Source: Halobacteriales archaeon SW_9_67_24
Lineage (GTDB): Archaea > Halobacteriota > Halobacteria > Halobacteriales > Halococcaceae
DNA: 17,684 nucleotides
Assembly: GCA_003022685.1 (NCBI GenBank)
Contig: PXSV01000049.1
Location: 1-17,684, forward strand
Reading direction: 5' to 3'
The notes under the pieces are model-generated. The model saw only the letters and a list, made by a program, of their open reading frames with translations, did no database searches and was not told the origin of the DNA. Numbering within the stretch: position 1 is the first letter of the stretch; each line of letters starts with the position of its first letter. The position numbers were made by a program, and so were the translations under genes. Below are positions 14,639 through 17,684 of this stretch, one piece after another.

Positions 14639-14969
14639 TCCCCTGTTCGTCTCGTCGTTCGCAACCAGCCCGGTGTAATCGGGCGGAAAACGATGACCTG
14701 ATCGGCCAGGCAAGAACGCAGCGGGCACGAGATCCGAACGGTTTAAGCGACTGACGGCGAACGACTTCGTGAGACACGAGACCAGTGATCGACCCTCGGA
14801 CGAACGACGACCGACGATCGCCCGGACACCGACCATCGGTTCAGTCGTCGGTTTCGGCTGCCCGGCGCGTTCGGCGGCCGGTCGTGCCGGCTGCCGCCTC
14901 GCCGACCGCTCGGCGTTCGGAACGCCACCGAACCGCCACATCGGATCCGTCCCGACGGAGTGACTGATC
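14639..14969. other. Intergenic region upstream of the Bat-type regulator
   Basis: About 330 bp without a recognisable gene. GGTTTAAGC (about 14740-14748) resembles a TATA box and would start a transcript near 14770, which implies a 200-nt leader for the regulator. A GTG-started open frame (14769-14963), in the same frame as the regulator and ended by a TGA 6 bp before its start, has no recognised domain and is not called. Confidence 0.45.
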
Positions 14970-15614
14970 GTGAACCTGATCGCCGTCGTCGATATCGCGC
15001 ATCCGGACCTCTCGCTCGCGCCCACGATCCGGGAGTGTCCCGACGTGACGATCCGGGTCGTCCCCCAGTCGGGCACCGATCCCGAGACGGGGATCTTCTT
15101 CTATCTCGTCGAGAACGCTCCCGACGGGTTCGAGACCCACTTTGACGAGGACCACACGATCTCGGAGTGGCAGCCAGTAGCGGGCTCGGCGGCGACCCGC
15201 GTCTACCGGATCCGCCACCCGCCGGAGACCAAGCTCATCACGCCGAAGACGAGCGAACTCAGCGGACTGATGCGCGAGGCCACCACCAACGCCCGCGGCT
15301 GGACGGTCCGCCTCCAGTTCCCCGACCGGGAGGCGCTCGCCGCGCTTGCCGATTACTGTGACGAGGAGGACATCTCCTTCACCCTCCAGCAGATGTTCCA
15401 GCAGGACGAGTGGAACGGCGGCGAACCAACGGGGCTGACCGAGGCCCAGCGGGTCGCGCTCGTGACGGCCTACGAGAACGGCTACTTCGAGGAGCCGCGC
15501 GAGGCTCGCCTCGCCGACATCGCGGCCGAACTCGACCTCTCCCCGACCGCCATCGGCGGCCGGATCCGTCGCGGCACGGCCAAGCTCGTCGAAACGGCGC
15601 TCTTGGAGAACTGA
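14970..15614 (+). CDS. Bat-type HTH transcriptional regulator
   Basis: The 214-residue protein has a C-terminal HTH_10 domain (about 155-210) of the bacterio-opsin-activator type: L-T-E-A-Q-R at 156-161, a D-I-A-A-E-L-D-L-S helix-turn at 183-191 and R-I-R-R-G at 198-202. The N-terminal part (1-145) is the ligand-sensing module common in haloarchaeal Bat-like regulators without PAS or GAF domains; its signal is unknown. The start is GTG at 14970, since a stop lies just upstream in frame and no ATG comes earlier. GGAG (14957-14960) is a suitably spaced ribosome-binding site. Targets cannot be read from the sequence; the ferritin-like genes diverge from it and are candidates. Confidence 0.88.
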   Translation: MNLIAVVDIAHPDLSLAPTIRECPDVTIRVVPQSGTDPETGIFFYLVENAPDGFETHFDEDHTISEWQPVAGSAATRVYRIRHPPETKLITPKTSELSGLMREATTNARGWTVRLQFPDREALAALADYCDEEDISFTLQQMFQQDEWNGGEPTGLTEAQRVALVTAYENGYFEEPREARLADIAAELDLSPTAIGGRIRRGTAKLVETALLEN

Positions 15615-15677
15615 TCCGGCTAGTACGGGAGTGAGTCTAGTTCAGGATGAAGCGGTGGTTTCAGGTATGCGAGTGGA

Positions 15678-15923
15678 TCATGCGCGCCAAAGTGCTCTCG
15701 CACGCGGGCCCTCGTTCGTCCACACCATCTCGAATGTGACTTCCTGGCCAACGTCAGGCGCGAACTCCATCGCAGCATTCCGAAGAAACAACACGTCCCT
15801 GTCTGTAGCCTCAGTAGTGATGAATCCACAACCATCCGTAGAGTTCACGTAATCGATTTTTCCGGTTGTCAGTCCACTCTGACCCGTTTCCTGTAGACCA
15901 GTCATCGCCTGGCTCACAAACAT
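15678..15923 (-). CDS. Divergent cold-shock-domain protein
   Basis: The 81-residue product is a single cold-shock OB fold, presumably binding single-stranded RNA or DNA. G21-K-I-D-Y-V-N starts the first strand. The RNP1-like D30-G-C-G-F-I has cysteine in place of the usual aromatic. RNP2 reads V44-L-F-L-R, where most family members have V-F-x-H. An A-L segment near 77 ends the fold. ATG 15923 is favoured over ATG 15905 because TTTTAGTAG (15946-15954, minus strand) is then 23-31 bp upstream. It converges with the Bat-type regulator. Confidence 0.8.
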   Translation of the reverse strand: MFVSQAMTGLQETGQSGLTTGKIDYVNSTDGCGFITTEATDRDVLFLRNAAMEFAPDVGQEVTFEMVWTNEGPRARALWRA

Positions 15924-15945
15924 CTGAGTCAGTGGTACGAAAAGC

Positions 15946-15954
15946 TACTAAAAC
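15946..15954 (-). promoter_or_regulatory. TATA box of the cold-shock gene
   Basis: TTTTAGTAG on the minus strand is 23-31 bp before the ATG at 15923 and decides between the two in-frame starts. Confidence 0.55.
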
Positions 15955-16290
15955 CGCACCCGGGCAGTCCCTCGGCAATTAACGCGAGATACAGCTAACA
16001 CACCCTGAGAAACCGGCGATTCCACCGAGACCCTTACCGCATCGCTTTTGATACTGTCGGGCAGAACTGTCCCGGAAACGACACTGGAACAGCCAGTTGC
16101 TGTCCGACGTCTTCAGCCGGTCGATATTCACGTATTTCCGTCCGACAGTATGATTACTTCTAGTGCACTTTGGGAAACATCCGATGCCCCGTCTACGACT
16201 ACCCCACGACCTCTTCCGTGGTAGCGAGGTAAATCGAAATGGTGCGATGATATTCGAGCAGTTCGACTCCACCTGTTATCGACAAGTACT
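15955..16290. other. Intergenic region without recognisable gene
   Basis: Base composition is less GC-rich than the left part of the window. Minus-strand ORFs (16272 to 15979 and 16337 to 16128) are basic and cysteine-scattered, have no family resemblance and lack acidic bias, so I treat them as chance. I found no repeat or RNA gene. Confidence 0.5.
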
Positions 16291-16298
16291 ATTAATAC
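16291..16298 (+). promoter_or_regulatory. TATA-like box of the HalX response regulator
   Basis: ATTAATAC is 23-30 bp before the ATG at 16321, giving a leaderless transcript and favouring that start over GTG 16315. Confidence 0.55.
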
Positions 16299-16320
16299 AG
16301 GGCGGACTGAAATCGTGCTA

Positions 16321-16878
16321 ATGGTCGACGATCTCAACGTGCTTGTCGTTGATGATGAATCCGGGCTTGCGGATCTGTACGCTGTGTGGCTCGGCGATGA
16401 CCACGAAGTCGAGACAGCGTATAGCGGTCAGGAGGCCTTAGAGGAGGTTACCGCTGATACCGACATCGTATTTCTGGATCGTCGGATGCCCCAAATGTCC
16501 GGCGATGAGGTACTGACTACTATCCGGAGTCGAGATGTCGATTGTCAAGTTGTGATGGCCACGGGCGCGCCTCCTGATTTCGACATCCTTGACCTTCCGT
16601 TTGACGCATATCTCTCGAAACCGGTTACCGAAGATGATCTGACCGCAGTTATCGAGCGGCTCCACCGCCGTTCGACGTATGACGAGGTTCTTCAGGACTA
16701 CTTTTCACTTGTGTCGAGACGGGCAACACTTCAGGCCGAAAAGCAACCGGAAAATCTTGAGGGGGACGACGAGTACGCCGCCCTTCTTGACCAGATCGAA
16801 ACTCGCCAAAAAGAACTGGAATCGCTCACTGACCAATTAGACGAAGAAGATTTTGATGTATTTTTCACCGAGTTGTAG
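16321..16878 (+). CDS. Response regulator with REC and HalX domains
   Basis: The 185-residue protein has a receiver domain (about 5-115): acidic pair D11-D12, phosphoacceptor D53 in F-L-D-R-R-M-P, T81 and K100 in L-S-K-P. A C-terminal HalX domain (about 118-185) is helical and acidic, including a likely coiled coil near 150-178. HalX is a haloarchaeal output domain of unclear mechanism; no DNA-binding motif is visible. Codons such as GAT, CTT and GTT are frequent, unlike the left two-thirds of the window, so it may have a different origin. No histidine kinase is in the window. It converges with the KaiC-like gene, 18 bp apart. Confidence 0.93.
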   Translation: MVDDLNVLVVDDESGLADLYAVWLGDDHEVETAYSGQEALEEVTADTDIVFLDRRMPQMSGDEVLTTIRSRDVDCQVVMATGAPPDFDILDLPFDAYLSKPVTEDDLTAVIERLHRRSTYDEVLQDYFSLVSRRATLQAEKQPENLEGDDEYAALLDQIETRQKELESLTDQLDEEDFDVFFTEL

Positions 16879-16896
16879 GAGATATCGTGGAGAATT

Positions 16897-17684
16897 TCAC
16901 GGCGTATCGTCCGGACGCGCTTCGTCGTCTCGGCCTACCAGTTCTGGGGTGCCACTCAGGATTCCACGCATTCCCGTGAGTGGTTCGCCGACTTTGATCC
17001 CGTGGCCGGTGATTTCGAACTCCCGAAGTGTCCGTTCGAAATCGCTCGTTCGCTTTTTCAAGACGCCGATCGCCTTCCGGAGTTCGCCTTGGAGTTCCAG
17101 ATGGCGGAGAAATACGATGCTATCAGCCAGATAGCTCATGTTCTCCTGGGTCGCGTTGAAGTCGCCGGTGATGGTTTTCGTCTCGTCGACGAAGATCGTC
17201 GTGACTCCCATACTGTTGAGGTAACGGCCCAGCGCATGCATCCGGGTGAGCATCGTCCCGTCCGCCCCGCGGAGTGTCAATTTGTACCCGGCAATCCCGT
17301 CGACCATGACGATCTTCGTGTCGTGTTCTTCGACCTCCGTTCGGACCATTCGTCCGAACGCCTGTGGGGATTGCTCCAGTGCTTCGACCTCCTGTATCTG
17401 TAGCGTCCCTCGGTCGACCATATCGTCGACGGGGATGTTGACGGCCCGCGACCGATTCATGAAAGTCCTCTTGCTCTCCTCGAAGAGGTAAATCACGGAC
17501 CGTTCCCCTCGACCCGCGGCCTCTTTCATGAACTGTGTGCCCAGCGTGGTCTTGCCGACGCCCGTCGGCCCACTAATGATACTTACAGTCGCGCGCGAAA
17601 GTCCTCCGTTGAGCAGTTCGTCGACTTCCGGCACGCCGGCCGAGATGTCCTCTGCGGAGAACTCCGCATCGTGACGGCGGGGTT
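16897..17684 (-). CDS. KaiC-like RecA-fold ATPase, C-terminal half (partial)
   Basis: The reading frame runs off the right edge, so only about 260 C-terminal residues are seen. They form one KaiC/RadA-type domain. It begins with an E-D-I-S-A-G-V-P-E-V-D-E-L-L-N-G-G-L entry, followed by Walker A G-P-T-G-V-G-K-T (17548-17571), L-F-E-E with the paired acidic residues, and Walker B K-I-V-M-V-D-G. A basic K-K-R-T-S-D-F-E segment follows towards the C-terminus, with the domain-end motif G-I-K-V-G-E-P-L-T-G-M-R-G-I-L-S-G-T-P near 16940-16996. Haloarchaeal KaiC-like proteins usually carry two such domains in about 480-500 residues, so the missing part is probably the first. The GTG at 17634 is not a credible start, because homology continues upstream. 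The role is likely signalling rather than a true clock. Confidence 0.9.
   Translation of the reverse strand, partial: PRRHDAEFSAEDISAGVPEVDELLNGGLSRATVSIISGPTGVGKTTLGTQFMKEAAGRGERSVIYLFEESKRTFMNRSRAVNIPVDDMVDRGTLQIQEVEALEQSPQAFGRMVRTEVEEHDTKIVMVDGIAGYKLTLRGADGTMLTRMHALGRYLNSMGVTTIFVDETKTITGDFNATQENMSYLADSIVFLRHLELQGELRKAIGVLKKRTSDFERTLREFEITGHGIKVGEPLTGMRGILSGTPELVGRDDEARPDDTP

Noticed and set aside
15979..16272. A 97-residue cysteine-containing minus-strand ORF
   Set aside because: Cysteine spacing is irregular, the composition is basic and there is no start signal or domain; considered chance.

Overview
The window looks like chromosomal DNA of a halophilic archaeon (Halobacteria). The evidence is high GC, very acidic proteins, TATA boxes 20-33 bp upstream of start codons with little or no leader, twin-arginine signal peptides, and typical archaeal information-processing genes (L21e, Rpo4/RpoF, aEF-1beta, DUF655, KsgA/Dim1). 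I cannot name the genus from sequence alone.

Positions 1-6390 hold a copper-handling locus. A two-HMA-domain P1B-type Cu(+) ATPase (CopA, minus strand) lies divergent to a 65-residue HMA chaperone-like protein. A 17-cysteine four-helix-bundle copper storage-type protein (minus), an AsnC/Lrp regulator with a C-terminal TRASH metal-sensing domain (plus), a DUF4396 membrane protein with an HCxxGC motif (minus) and a YHS/TRASH-type mini-protein (minus) follow. Two of the six carry damaging changes. The regulator has an in-frame TAG at codon 45, and the chaperone has CxxY in place of the metal-binding CxxC. A short frameshifted ORF and a 162-bp hairpin element bounded by inverted repeats lie in the same stretch.

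Positions 6473-11341 form a housekeeping block, all on the minus strand. In transcription order it reads: a four-CxxC zinc finger protein (HVO_2753-like), aEF-1beta, L21e, Rpo4, DUF655, KsgA/Dim1, a small zinc ribbon, an MscS channel, and an HemK/Mtq2-type methyltransferase. Most starts have a TATA-like box placed for leaderless transcription. MscS and the zinc ribbon sit between ksgA and the methyltransferase gene.

Positions 11485-14565 hold three tandem ferritin-like (Ferritin_2) paralogues on the minus strand. The first two transcribed have Tat signals. The last has lost the twin arginine and gained a C-terminal DUF7282-like domain. Two nearly superimposable promoters drive the array. They share a GAATTTGGGT box, a TTTTTATG TATA box and an identical 12-nt leader end, all at identical spacing, which suggests common regulation.

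Positions 14970-17684 carry signalling genes: a Bat-type HTH regulator (plus), a divergent cold-shock-domain protein (minus), a REC-HalX response regulator (plus), and the C-terminal half of a KaiC-like RecA-fold ATPase (minus) that runs off the right edge. The response regulator is visibly less GC-rich in codon use than the rest of the window. I saw no tRNA, rRNA, CRISPR array or intact insertion sequence.
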